Assembly: GCA_947497945.1 (NCBI GenBank)
Contig: CANMIP010000039.1
Span: forward strand, 1 to 39,234
Length of the DNA: 39,234 nt
Source of the DNA: an uncultured Tropicimonas sp.
GTDB lineage: Bacteria; Pseudomonadota; Alphaproteobacteria; Rhodobacterales; Rhodobacteraceae
Direction: 5' to 3'
The translations under genes and the position numbers were made by a program. The notes beneath the pieces were generated by a model, which saw only the letters and a list, made by a program, of their open reading frames with translations, searched no databases and was not told the DNA's origin. Within the stretch, counting starts at the first letter, position 1. Every line of letters begins with the position of its first letter. This document shows positions 17,314 through 25,343 of this stretch, one piece after another.

Positions 17314-17345
17314 GGTTCCGCGAACTCCTTTGGGGTCGCGGAACC
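17314..17345 (+). other. Intercistronic hairpin after the DUF1269 gene
   Basis: A perfect 9-base stem, GGTTCCGCG (17314-17322) with CGCGGAACC (17337-17345) and a 14-base loop, lies 18 bases after the DUF1269 stop. No T-run follows. Like the hairpin at 16241-16274, it would shape the mRNA inside the cluster rather than end it cleanly. Confidence 0.5.
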
Positions 17346-17400
17346 CTCGCCAGAGACGACATCCCTCGCCGTCGCATCGGCCTTTCCTTGGAGCAAAAAC

Positions 17401-19110
17401 ATGCCTGCCCTGACGACAAAAATTCGACCGTTCGGGGGTGCTTTTGGGCTATGCCTTGCGTTTTCCATCACCCTCGACGCCCAGGCCGCAAACGCCGAGA
17501 CACCGCGGCTGGTGTTGCAGATCACCGTTGACCAACTGCGCCATGACTTGATCGATCGATACGCGTCCGGAATCGGTGAGGGCGGTTTCCGTTGGTTGAT
17601 GTCGAACGGCCTGGTATTCGACAACGCCCATCACGGGCACGCGAATACCGAGACCATCGTCGGTCATACGACATTGTCCACCGGCGCGGATCCGGCGGTG
17701 CACGGGATGGTGGCCAACCTGTGGTTCGACCGTAAGACCGGCTTGCAGACCTATAACGTGCAGGATCCGGACTACCCGCTGGTCGGCGCCGCAGGGATCG
17801 ACAGCAGCAGCGAGATCGACCCGACCCAACGCGCGGCCACGACGGATGGGCGATCGCCGCGCAATATCATCACGACGACCCTATCGGACGAGATCGCCAA
17901 GCATTTCGGGCCGGAGTCCAGGGTCTTTGGCGTGTCGGTCAAGGACCGTGGCGCCATCGCCATGGCCGGGCATGCGGGGCAGGCCTATTGGTTTTCCAAG
18001 GCCGAAGGCCGTTTCGTGACATCGACATTCTACCGCGAGGCATATCCCGGTTGGGTCGGCGACTGGTCCGCCAAGGGAATGGTCGAGAGCTACGCGGACA
18101 CCAGTTGGAACCTGCTGCTCGACCCATCCGCCTATCAGTTCGCCACACGGGACGACCAACCCTGGGAGACGGAACTGCCCGGATTCGGCCGGACCTTTCC
18201 GCACGCATGGGGCCCGGCGGACAGCCGCTATTTCACCACTTTCCTGACCCTCAGCCCGGCCGGTGACCAGATCACCGCCGACTTCGCCAAGGCGCTGATC
18301 GACGCCGAAGACCTCGGCGCGGACAACATCCCCGACTATCTGTCGGTCAGCCTGTCCTCGACCGACTATGTCGGCCATATCTTCGGCCCCTCCAGCCTCG
18401 AGGCCGAGGACAATTTCAAACAGCTGGACCGCACGCTGGCCGATCTTCTGGCTCATGTGGACGGTGCGGTCGGCCTGGAGAACACCCTGGTGGTGCTCTC
18501 GGCCGATCACGGCGCACCGGAGCACCCGGGTTATCTGGAGACGCTTGGCATCGACGCCGGGCTGTTCGATTTCGAGCGGGTCGATACCGAGCCGGGCTTC
18601 GTCCGCTTGCAGGCCGATTTTGGCGCGTCGCAGGACCTGATCCGGAACTTCTCCAACCCCTATCTCTATCTCGATCAGGACCTGATCGCGGAGCGCGGCC
18701 TCGATCAGGCCGATGTCGAAGCGGCCGTGGCCGAGGAACTCCAGAAACTGCCGGGAATTGCCCATGCGATCAGCAGCGCGGCCCTGCGCAGTGGTGCGAT
18801 CCCGACCACCCGGGTCAGCGATGCGGTGCTTGCCAATTTCCATCCAGACCGCTCCGGCGACATCTACATTGTCTTCGAGCCGCAGTGGTTCATTGCCGAT
18901 TTCGATGGGCTGACCGTTGCCTCCGCCCACGGGTCTCCCTGGGTCTACGACACACATGTCCCGATCATCCTTGCAGGCAAGGGCATCACACCGGGCCACG
19001 TGGCGCGAAAGGTCGCAACAATCGACCTCGCGCCGACTCTCGCCACGATCCTGGGAACGGGTCTTCCATCCGGCGCGACGGGGCGGCCCCTGCCAGAGGT
19101 GTTCGAGTGA
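17401..19110 (+). CDS. Alkaline-phosphatase-superfamily hydrolase (PafA-like)
   Basis: A 569-residue exported hydrolase of the alkaline phosphatase / type I phosphodiesterase superfamily. TTGGAG at 17388-17393 precedes the ATG; the signal peptide ends near Asn-Ala-Glu (about 33). Metal ligand Asp44 lies in ITVDQLRHD; the probable nucleophile is Thr85 in ANTETIVGHTTLSTG, as in PafA-type phosphatases. Other metal-site segments are STDYVGHIFG, LSADHGAPEHPG and ASAHGSPW-YDTHVPIILAG. It should cleave phosphomonoesters or diesters in the periplasm; exact specificity cannot be read. It follows the DUF1269 gene and is followed by an M48 protease 59 bases on. Confidence 0.88.
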   Translation: MPALTTKIRPFGGAFGLCLAFSITLDAQAANAETPRLVLQITVDQLRHDLIDRYASGIGEGGFRWLMSNGLVFDNAHHGHANTETIVGHTTLSTGADPAVHGMVANLWFDRKTGLQTYNVQDPDYPLVGAAGIDSSSEIDPTQRAATTDGRSPRNIITTTLSDEIAKHFGPESRVFGVSVKDRGAIAMAGHAGQAYWFSKAEGRFVTSTFYREAYPGWVGDWSAKGMVESYADTSWNLLLDPSAYQFATRDDQPWETELPGFGRTFPHAWGPADSRYFTTFLTLSPAGDQITADFAKALIDAEDLGADNIPDYLSVSLSSTDYVGHIFGPSSLEAEDNFKQLDRTLADLLAHVDGAVGLENTLVVLSADHGAPEHPGYLETLGIDAGLFDFERVDTEPGFVRLQADFGASQDLIRNFSNPYLYLDQDLIAERGLDQADVEAAVAEELQKLPGIAHAISSAALRSGAIPTTRVSDAVLANFHPDRSGDIYIVFEPQWFIADFDGLTVASAHGSPWVYDTHVPIILAGKGITPGHVARKVATIDLAPTLATILGTGLPSGATGRPLPEVFE

Positions 19111-19169
19111 TCGCCATGGACAGGGACCCCCAATCTTCAGACGCGCGCATCGCGAGGAAAAGCAAAACC

Positions 19170-20654
19170 ATGAAAACCCGTCGCCCCCGCCGCTGGCGCC
19201 CGTCCATCGTTGCTGCCGGTATTCTGTCTGGTCTGGTCCTGGTATCTCCCGTGCCGGCAGAGGCCTTTGATCTGAACAAACCCGCGCGCGGCTTCGAAGA
19301 AGAACGCATGGCGGCCGAGTCCCAGCACGCGCAGATTGTGCGTCAGTTCGGTGGCGAGGTCGAAAACACCGCGCTTGCGGATTACGTCACCGGGGTCGGC
19401 AACCGGGTCGTTGCGGCCTCGGAGATGCCGGACAAGCCGTTCACCTTCACCGTTCTCGACAGCCCGATCGTCAATGCCTTCACGGTGGGGGGCGGATATG
19501 TCTACGTGACCCGTGGCATCCTCGCGAGCGTCAACAGCGAGGCGGAGCTTGCAGCACTTCTCGGACATGAAATCGGCCATGTCACCGCCCGCCACACCGC
19601 GCGCCGAGAGACCCGGATGGAACAGGATCGCGCCGCCTCGATCGGTGTCGGCCTGCTGACCGGCAGCTTCACCGCAGCCGTGGTCACCAACATCCTCGGC
19701 AAGGTCGGGCAGCAAGCCTATTCCCGCGACCAGGAAGCGGACTCCGATGTGCTCGGCGTCGAGAGCATCACCAAGGCCGGGTACGATCCCTACGCCATGT
19801 CCGACATGCTGGGTGCGTTGGAGCGGGAAGTGGCGCTGATGACCGCGATGTCCAGCGACGGTGTCGGCCTCCCCGACTGGTTGCAGGACCACCCCCAGAC
19901 CGATGAGCGGCGGCGTGACACGCTGGCGCTTGCGGAAAAAACGGGCATGGCGCCGGGCACCGGCGAGGTCAACCGGGACGCGCATCTGGATGCCATCGAG
20001 GGGGTGATGTTCGGCACCGACCCGTCGGGCGGCATCCTGCGCGACGGCAAGTTCCAGCATCCCGGGCTGGCGATCTCCTTCGATATCCCGCCGAGCTACC
20101 AGTTGCTCAACCAGCAGGGCGTGCTCATCGGCATCCGCGACAGCAAGAGCCTGTTCCTGTTTTCCGGCGCGCAATGGCCCCGGGAGCGCAGCCTTGAGGA
20201 TTTCGCGCGCACCGCGTGGTTCGGGCTGACCGAGGGGGATGAAGGGGAGCTCGACAGCGTCGAGACCACGGAGATCAACGGTCTGGACGCGGTGATCACC
20301 ACCAAGAAGATCGAACGCCTGTTCCTGAAAGCCACGCTGGTCACCGTCGCCTACCGGGTCAATGACCGCACGGTGCTCGGCCTGACCTTCGCGGTTGCCG
20401 GCAAACTCACGCAACCGCAATTTGATGATTTCAAAGCGATTGCCGAGAGCTTCACACCGCTGAGCTATGCCGATGTGAAGGATATCAAGCCCTACATCCT
20501 GCGCAGCGTCGAGGTGACCGACGGAGACACCGCCGAGACCTTGTCCGCGCGGATGGCCCAGAAAGACTTCAAGCTTGAGCGCTTCATCGCGCTCAACGGG
20601 ATCGACGGCCCTCTGGTGCCGGGTTTCCGCGTCAAGATCATCGTCGAGGAGTAG
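19170..20654 (+). CDS. Periplasmic M48-family zinc metalloprotease
   Basis: A 494-residue exported protease resembling BepA/LoiP-type envelope quality-control enzymes. The ATG at 19170 follows GAGGAAAAG and opens a signal peptide (basic start, hydrophobic core, cut near Ala-Glu-Ala-Phe). The zinc motif His133-Glu-Ile-Gly-His137 and the third ligand Glu189 (RDQEADSDVLG) are intact. After the peptidase domain (to about 270) comes an unassigned region, then a C-terminal LysM-like segment (DGDTAETLSARMAQKD...LERFIALNGI) that may bind peptidoglycan. A start at 19116 is possible but lacks a ribosome site. It probably degrades misassembled envelope proteins. Confidence 0.9.
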   Translation: MKTRRPRRWRPSIVAAGILSGLVLVSPVPAEAFDLNKPARGFEEERMAAESQHAQIVRQFGGEVENTALADYVTGVGNRVVAASEMPDKPFTFTVLDSPIVNAFTVGGGYVYVTRGILASVNSEAELAALLGHEIGHVTARHTARRETRMEQDRAASIGVGLLTGSFTAAVVTNILGKVGQQAYSRDQEADSDVLGVESITKAGYDPYAMSDMLGALEREVALMTAMSSDGVGLPDWLQDHPQTDERRRDTLALAEKTGMAPGTGEVNRDAHLDAIEGVMFGTDPSGGILRDGKFQHPGLAISFDIPPSYQLLNQQGVLIGIRDSKSLFLFSGAQWPRERSLEDFARTAWFGLTEGDEGELDSVETTEINGLDAVITTKKIERLFLKATLVTVAYRVNDRTVLGLTFAVAGKLTQPQFDDFKAIAESFTPLSYADVKDIKPYILRSVEVTDGDTAETLSARMAQKDFKLERFIALNGIDGPLVPGFRVKIIVEE

Positions 20655-20659
20655 ATTTC

Positions 20660-21508
20660 ATGGACACTTTCCTGGTTGCCGTTTTCGAAACGGAAGAAGC
20701 CGCGTTTCGCGGGGCGGAAAGCCTGCGCGACCTGCATCGCAAATCTGCCCTGACCGTTCATGCGGCAGCGATCATCCACAAGACGCCGGATGGCACTGTC
20801 GGAATGAAGGAGGCCGCAGAGGAAGGCCCGGTAGGCGCGGCCTTCGGGATGATGGTCGGCGCGCTCGTCGGGGTGCTGGCAGGGCCGCTGGCGGCCGGTG
20901 CCGGAGCGGCGGTTGGCGCGGCTGCGGCCTCCGGAGCTGTCCTTGGTACGGCCTCCGGCGGATTGGTCGGGTTGATGGGGGACCTGGTGCGGTCCGGTAT
21001 CGACAGCGAGTTCCTTGAGATTGTCGGAACGGAGTTGCAGCCGGGCTGTTCGGCGGTTGTTGCCTCCGTGGACGAAGCAATGACGCTCCCGGTCGACAAG
21101 GCCATGGCAGCACAGGGCGGTCGGGTTTTCCGGCAACCGCGGATCGACACAATCGACGCAGAGCTCGAAGCCCAGGCCGCAATCCTGAGCCGTCGGGCAG
21201 GGGAGCTGAAAGCGGAGTTCAACGCCGCCTCCGAGGCCGATCGGGACATATTGAACACGCCCATGCATGACCTGCGAGACCAGCTGAAGGCGCTGGAGGA
21301 GCAGGTCTCGACGCGCCAAAGCAGATTGACGGCGGAGGTCGCGGAACGGAGCGCCTCGCTGACCTCGCAGATCGAGGCCGCATCCGATGAAACGAGCGAC
21401 CGATTTGCGCGCCGTCTCGCAGAATTGACGGAAGATACCGCCCTGCGTCTCAAGGCGCTGGAGCGCGCGGCGGGAGTGATCGAGTCCGCCCGCGCTTTGG
21501 TCGGATGA
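20660..21508 (+). CDS. DUF1269-like membrane protein with C-terminal coiled coil
   Basis: A 282-residue protein in two parts. The first (1-160) has a DUF1269-like start (MDTFLVAVFETEEAAFRGAE), the conserved EEGPVGAAFGMMVGALVG element and a Gly/Ala-rich hydrophobic hairpin at about 55-105. The second (165-280) is charged, heptad-like and almost surely a long coiled coil. The start is 5 bases after the M48 stop; the GAGGAG ribosome site overlaps the end of that gene. It is a clear paralog of the protein at 22412-23296. Function unknown; a membrane anchor that reaches into the cytoplasm or periplasm is the likely shape. Confidence 0.8.
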   Translation: MDTFLVAVFETEEAAFRGAESLRDLHRKSALTVHAAAIIHKTPDGTVGMKEAAEEGPVGAAFGMMVGALVGVLAGPLAAGAGAAVGAAAASGAVLGTASGGLVGLMGDLVRSGIDSEFLEIVGTELQPGCSAVVASVDEAMTLPVDKAMAAQGGRVFRQPRIDTIDAELEAQAAILSRRAGELKAEFNAASEADRDILNTPMHDLRDQLKALEEQVSTRQSRLTAEVAERSASLTSQIEAASDETSDRFARRLAELTEDTALRLKALERAAGVIESARALVG

Positions 21509-21557
21509 AGTCGCAGAACCGGCGCGAAAGAGCGCCTTCAACAGGAGGTCATTGGTG

Positions 21558-22367
21558 ATGCAGAAACTCTTGCTCCGCTATATAAGAAATGGGGTCATTG
21601 CATTGGCTCTGACGGCTGTCGGCCAAGCTGCGGCGGCACAGGAGCAGGGCGGTGATCTTGCACAAGCCAACAACCCGCTGGCCGATATCACGGCGTTCAA
21701 CATCCAGAACTATTACATCGACCGGTTCACCGGCCTACCGGATGATGTCGATGGCAACCAGATGGTGTTGCGCTTTGCCAAGCCGGTCCAGATCGGCGAC
21801 AGCAACTGGCTGATCCGCGCCTCGCTGCCCTATAACAGCTTCCCGCTGGGAGACCGGGGCGACACCGTGAGCAGCGTTGGAGACTTCGACATCTTCGCGG
21901 CCTACCAGATTGACACGGGGAACCCGGCCGTCAGTTTCGCCATTGGCCCACAGGTTGTTGCGCCCACGGCGACAGATGACCGGCTTGGCTCCGAGCAATG
22001 GCAGCTTGGCCTGGCCAATGTCTATTTCAACGCGACCTCGCCGGTGTTCCAATATGGCTACCTGCTGACATGGCGCGGGGGCGTTGGCGAAACGCATGGC
22101 CGCGACCGCGTGAATCTCGGCGCGTTTCAGCCCTTCGCCTTCTACCAGCTGGGCGATGGCTGGTACACCGGCGGCGCACCCGTCTGGACCTACAACTTCA
22201 GCAACGACAACTACAATGTCCCGCTTGGCCTGCGCATCGGCAAAGCCATCAAGCGCAAGGACACGGTGTTCAACATCTTCGTCGAGCCGCAATGGTCGGT
22301 GTTCCACGAAGGTGACGGGCAGCCCGAGCGCCAGATCTACTTCGCTCTCAATATGCAGTTTCTCTGA
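21558..22367 (+). CDS. Outer-membrane beta-barrel protein, transporter/porin-like
   Basis: A 269-residue exported protein. TTG, GTG and ATG follow each other at 21552, 21555 and 21558; the ATG at 21558 fits AGGAGG (21543-21548) best. A signal peptide ends Ala-Ala-Ala-Gln. The rest alternates hydrophobic and polar residues in strands rich in Tyr, Trp and Phe, with short turns, and ends in Phe-Leu after FALNMQ, as expected for an outer-membrane barrel. It resembles small barrel proteins often annotated as 'transporter' or phenol-pathway MetA-like; the exact family and solute are uncertain. It stands between two DUF1269 coiled-coil paralogs. Confidence 0.75.
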   Translation: MQKLLLRYIRNGVIALALTAVGQAAAAQEQGGDLAQANNPLADITAFNIQNYYIDRFTGLPDDVDGNQMVLRFAKPVQIGDSNWLIRASLPYNSFPLGDRGDTVSSVGDFDIFAAYQIDTGNPAVSFAIGPQVVAPTATDDRLGSEQWQLGLANVYFNATSPVFQYGYLLTWRGGVGETHGRDRVNLGAFQPFAFYQLGDGWYTGGAPVWTYNFSNDNYNVPLGLRIGKAIKRKDTVFNIFVEPQWSVFHEGDGQPERQIYFALNMQFL

Positions 22368-22411
22368 CCGGCGCAGACACGCGCCCCAATTTATCTCTCT
22401 GGAGGACCACC

Positions 22412-23296
22412 ATGGAAAAGTTCGTAGCCATTGTCTTTGATACCGAGGAAGCCGCCTACAAGGGTGCCGACGCAATGCGGGATCTGCACCGCAATGGCGA
22501 ATTGGCGGTCTATGCCGCGGGCATCATCACCAAGGATTCCGAGGGAGAAATCTCGGTCAAGTCCAGTGCGGATGAAGGCCCGATCGGCACCGCCTTCGGA
22601 ATGCTGCTCGGCGCAATGGTAGGCGTCCTGGCCGGTCCGGTTGCAGTCGCCTCGGGGGCTGCCGTGGCGGGCAGTGCCGCCGCAGCAAGTGCCGCTGCAG
22701 GCGGCATGGCGGCCGGAGGACTGACCGGCGGCGTGTTTGGCGCCTACCGGGATCTCTGGGTCTCGGGCATGGACCTGACGATCCTCGACCAGGTCGGCAC
22801 CGAATTGCTGCCCGGGAAATCCTGCATCGTCGCCTCGGTGGACGAGGTCTGGACCACGCCGCTCGACGCCAGGATGAAGGATGCCGGCGGCACCATCTTC
22901 CGCAAGCTGCGTGCAGATGCGGTCGATGATGAGCTTGCGGCCGAGATGGACGCCTATGACCGGGAACTGGACGATCTGGCGGACGAGTTGGATGCAGCCG
23001 ATGCGGCGGCCGAAGCGGCCATCAAGGAGAAAGTGGCAACGGCCAAGGCGAAGATGAAGGAAGCCGGCGAAAAGATCTCCCGGCGTGCCGACGAGATGGA
23101 CGCGGAGTTTGACGCCCGGCTGGACGCCATCGATGAGCAGATCGCAAATGCGAATGACCGGATGAAAGCGAAATTCGAGAAGCGCAAGGCCGAGATCGTG
23201 GCGGACCGCGATCGCCGCGCGAAGGCTCTTGATGATGCGCTGAAGGCGTCCGACGCCGCCATTGTCAAGGCGTCCTCCGACACTGCCTTGTCGTAA
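22412..23296 (+). CDS. DUF1269-like membrane protein with long coiled coil (paralog)
   Basis: A 294-residue paralog of the protein at 20660-21508. The shared N-terminal segments include DTEEAAYKGADAMRDLHR and DEGPIGTAFGMLLGAMVGVLAGP, followed by an Ala/Gly hydrophobic stretch to about 110. The tail (about 160-290) is very rich in Ala, Asp, Glu, Lys and Arg with clear heptads and is probably a continuous coiled coil. GGAGG at 22401-22405 precedes the ATG. No function is known. Two such genes flanking an outer-membrane barrel gene suggest a duplicated scaffold. Confidence 0.8.
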   Translation: MEKFVAIVFDTEEAAYKGADAMRDLHRNGELAVYAAGIITKDSEGEISVKSSADEGPIGTAFGMLLGAMVGVLAGPVAVASGAAVAGSAAAASAAAGGMAAGGLTGGVFGAYRDLWVSGMDLTILDQVGTELLPGKSCIVASVDEVWTTPLDARMKDAGGTIFRKLRADAVDDELAAEMDAYDRELDDLADELDAADAAAEAAIKEKVATAKAKMKEAGEKISRRADEMDAEFDARLDAIDEQIANANDRMKAKFEKRKAEIVADRDRRAKALDDALKASDAAIVKASSDTALS

Positions 23297-23304
23297 TTGC
23301 CGGA

Positions 23305-23333
23305 CTGTGGCGCCGCGTTTGTTGGCGCCACAG
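23305..23333 (+). other. Intercistronic hairpin after the second coiled-coil gene
   Basis: A perfect 10-base stem, CTGTGGCGCC (23305-23314) with GGCGCCACAG (23324-23333) and a 9-base loop, starts 8 bases after the stop. No T-run follows. It is the third such hairpin in this cluster. Confidence 0.5.
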
Positions 23334-23401
23334 CGGCGGGTCCGGCCTGATCGACAGAGTGCCAGAGAATGGCCCGGACCCCAACCCGAAAGGAGCAACG
23401 C

Positions 23402-23665
23402 GTGGCCGAGCAGACAGAAATGGATGCCAGATCGGATGTCCCCGAAGACGCGTCGCCGGTTTCAGACCAGCAGGTGGAGACCGATGACACGGGCGAAATG
23501 GCTGCGAGCCCGGGCGGAACGGCGGCAGCCGAGCTTGACCTGGAAGCCTCCATCGATGCGCTGGTGGACAGGGTCGGAGAGATTTCCAGCAAGAAGGCCC
23601 TGCTCATCCTGCTCGGCGTGTTCGCCACGGGGTACCTGATCGGGGCGTCGAGAAAGGAACGTTGA
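23402..23665 (+). CDS. Small single-pass membrane protein, unknown function
   Basis: An 87-residue protein from a GTG start at 23402, preceded by AAAGGAG (23389-23395); an ATG 33 bases upstream in frame has no ribosome site. Residues 1-50 are acidic and polar, probably disordered; one membrane helix lies near 64-80 (KALLILLGVFATGYLIGA), ending in Arg-Lys-Glu-Arg. I recognise no family. It is one base from the next membrane protein gene, so the two are co-translated partners by position. Confidence 0.7.
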   Translation: MAEQTEMDARSDVPEDASPVSDQQVETDDTGEMAASPGGTAAAELDLEASIDALVDRVGEISSKKALLILLGVFATGYLIGASRKER

Positions 23666-23666
23666 T

Positions 23667-24128
23667 ATGAGTCGAATTGCGAAGAACCTGTCGATTGTTC
23701 TGCGCTCGGAGAAGTTGATCGCCCAGCGGAACCTCTCCGTTCTGCGGCGACAGACCGGAATGTTCGGGGCTGCGGGCGTCGCGGCAGGCCTCGCCATCGT
23801 GATGCTGAATGTCTCGGGATTCCTGGCCTTGTCCGATGTTGTGTCCATGCCCCTTGCGGCGTTGATCGTGGCTATCGCGAACCTCCTGTTTGCGGGCGCA
23901 ATCGCAGCCATGGCGGGTCAGCAAAGCGCCGAGGCCGAAACGGCCACAGTCGCAGAGGTTCGCGACATGGCACTGGAAGACATCGACTCGGAACTCCAGG
24001 TCTTTGTGGCCGAAGCGAAATCCACCGCTGATGACGTCAAACGGATGGCGAAGGATCCATTCGGCCAGATCGCGCCCGGCGTGGCGGCAACACTTGCCAA
24101 GGCGCTTGTGAACCATCTCGGCAAGTGA
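23667..24128 (+). CDS. Holin-superfamily-III-like small membrane protein
   Basis: A 153-residue protein with two membrane helices (about 32-55 and 60-82) and a soluble C-terminal part of helical character. It resembles proteins annotated as phage holin family / holin superfamily III, which in chromosomal settings like this are not phage lysis genes. The start lies one base after the stop of the preceding small membrane protein. It ends the plus-strand run of the locus and converges with the YihY gene. Confidence 0.65.
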   Translation: MSRIAKNLSIVLRSEKLIAQRNLSVLRRQTGMFGAAGVAAGLAIVMLNVSGFLALSDVVSMPLAALIVAIANLLFAGAIAAMAGQQSAEAETATVAEVRDMALEDIDSELQVFVAEAKSTADDVKRMAKDPFGQIAPGVAATLAKALVNHLGK

Positions 24129-24132
24129 TGTC

Positions 24133-24158
24133 GGGCAGGCCAGTTACCCCGCCTGTCC
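24133..24158. terminator. Hairpin between convergent genes
   Basis: GGGCAGGC (24133-24140) can pair with GCCTGTCC (24151-24158), with one G-U pair and a 10-base loop, just after the stop at 24128 and overlapping the end of the convergent YihY gene. There is no clear T-run on either side, so a bidirectional terminator is only a reasonable guess. Confidence 0.35.
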
Positions 24159-24992
24159 GGCCTCCCTCATTGCGAGAGCGTGGAGCTGCCCGTTGAATTC
24201 GGCGCAGAAGACGAAGATCGCGGCCATGACATAGAGGAAGACCAGCGCGGCCATGACGCCGGCGAGCCCGGCATAGGTGACGCTGTAGGAGCTGAAGTTT
24301 TGAAAGTAGTAGGAGAAGACTTCGCCCGCTGCGACCCAGAGCACCATTGTCAGCACGACGCCGGGCAACACCTGTCGCGCCGAATGCCCCGTGCCGGGAA
24401 GCCAGACGTGGCAGGCATAAAGGGCAAGCAGCAACAGGAGCATGCTCAGCAGGAGATGGGCGGGCTCACCAGCAAGTAGCCCGGCCATCCAGTGTGCCGG
24501 GGCGCCTTCAAGGGAATCGAAGTAGAGAGGCAAGCCGATCGCGACCGCGCCAACAATGGCGATCAGGAAGGCGCCAGCCAGCACGAACGCCACGCAGAGG
24601 AGCCGCTGACGCCAGACGGGCCGGGGGTCCTTGTCGTGATAGGCATCCGTCACCACGACCCGCACGGCATCGACCCCGTTGGAGGCAAAGAACACCGCCA
24701 GCAGGGCGCCGTAAGCTGTCGTGCCGGCACCGCTCTGCGCCAGGACGGCCCGGACTTCGCGCGTGATCGGTTCGGCGATTTCCTCCGGCCAGGACCCGTA
24801 AACAAACTCGATGACGGAATTCACGTCCAGGTCGGTGCTGAACTGGCCCGCAAGGGAAAGAACGAAAATGCAGAATGGAAACAGGGCGAGCATCATCGAC
24901 ATGGCGACGTGGCTTGCCTTGGACCAGCCATTGTCGCCATCAAACCGGCCCCATGCGCCGATCAGCGCTTTCAGTGATTTGCCCGGGAACAT
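24144..24992 (-). CDS. YihY/BrkB-family inner-membrane protein
   Basis: A 282-residue polytopic membrane protein of the YihY/virulence factor BrkB family, once misnamed RNase BN. It has about six hydrophobic helices and the family features MSMMLALFPFCIFVLSL near 32, GVDAVRVVVTDAYH near 110, and a late LPGVVLTMVLWVAAGEVFSYY. Function of the family is unsettled; transport or envelope integrity is suggested. It is transcribed away from the cardiolipin synthase gene, sharing a 351-base intergenic region with it. The start context is not strong, so the N terminus could be shorter. Confidence 0.88.
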   Translation of the reverse strand: MFPGKSLKALIGAWGRFDGDNGWSKASHVAMSMMLALFPFCIFVLSLAGQFSTDLDVNSVIEFVYGSWPEEIAEPITREVRAVLAQSGAGTTAYGALLAVFFASNGVDAVRVVVTDAYHDKDPRPVWRQRLLCVAFVLAGAFLIAIVGAVAIGLPLYFDSLEGAPAHWMAGLLAGEPAHLLLSMLLLLLALYACHVWLPGTGHSARQVLPGVVLTMVLWVAAGEVFSYYFQNFSSYSVTYAGLAGVMAALVFLYVMAAIFVFCAEFNGQLHALAMREAGQAG

Positions 24993-25343
24993 CCTGCCTG
25001 ACTTCCGTTTGTGCCATGGTCAGAGAAAGCCAGGGGGCCATCATTGCATGGGTGTTACCTTTGGGGAAACCGTACACGGCGGGGGGCGGCAAGCCAAACT
25101 CCATTGCGGTGTTTTCTCTCATGGCGCCGAGGCCGGGCGGATATTCGGGCAATCAGTTCCCACAATGGGCGTCGCCGAGGCCAATTCCGTGAAACCGATT
25201 GGTTTTGCGAGAGGAACCGACACCCGGCGATGTTGCGGGAAACCTTCGAAACTGTCAGTCTCGGGGCAGGTCGCTCGGCAAACCCGCGTATCGGCATCGG
25301 GCAGGAATGTCCGGATCTCCTCTAAAACAGGCAGGAAATAGCC
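24993..25343. other. Divergent intergenic region, YihY / cardiolipin synthase
   Basis: 351 bases between divergent genes. Reading frames here are short and lack ribosome sites or recognisable protein character. The region must hold promoters for both genes, but I could not assign -35/-10 boxes or an EcfG-type pair with correct spacing. No copy of the T-run/GTTTTCCGACA motif is present. Confidence 0.5.

Noticed and set aside
23667-24128. A phage lysis cassette, suggested by the holin-like protein
   Set aside because: No endolysin, spanin or phage structural gene is nearby; all neighbours are chromosomal envelope genes. Holin-like folds also occur in housekeeping membrane proteins.
25171-25200. 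An EcfG-type stress promoter (GGAAC with a GTT box) ahead of cardiolipin synthase
   Set aside because: The GGAAC at about 25212 is followed by GTT after only 14 bases instead of the usual 16-17, so the spacing is wrong.
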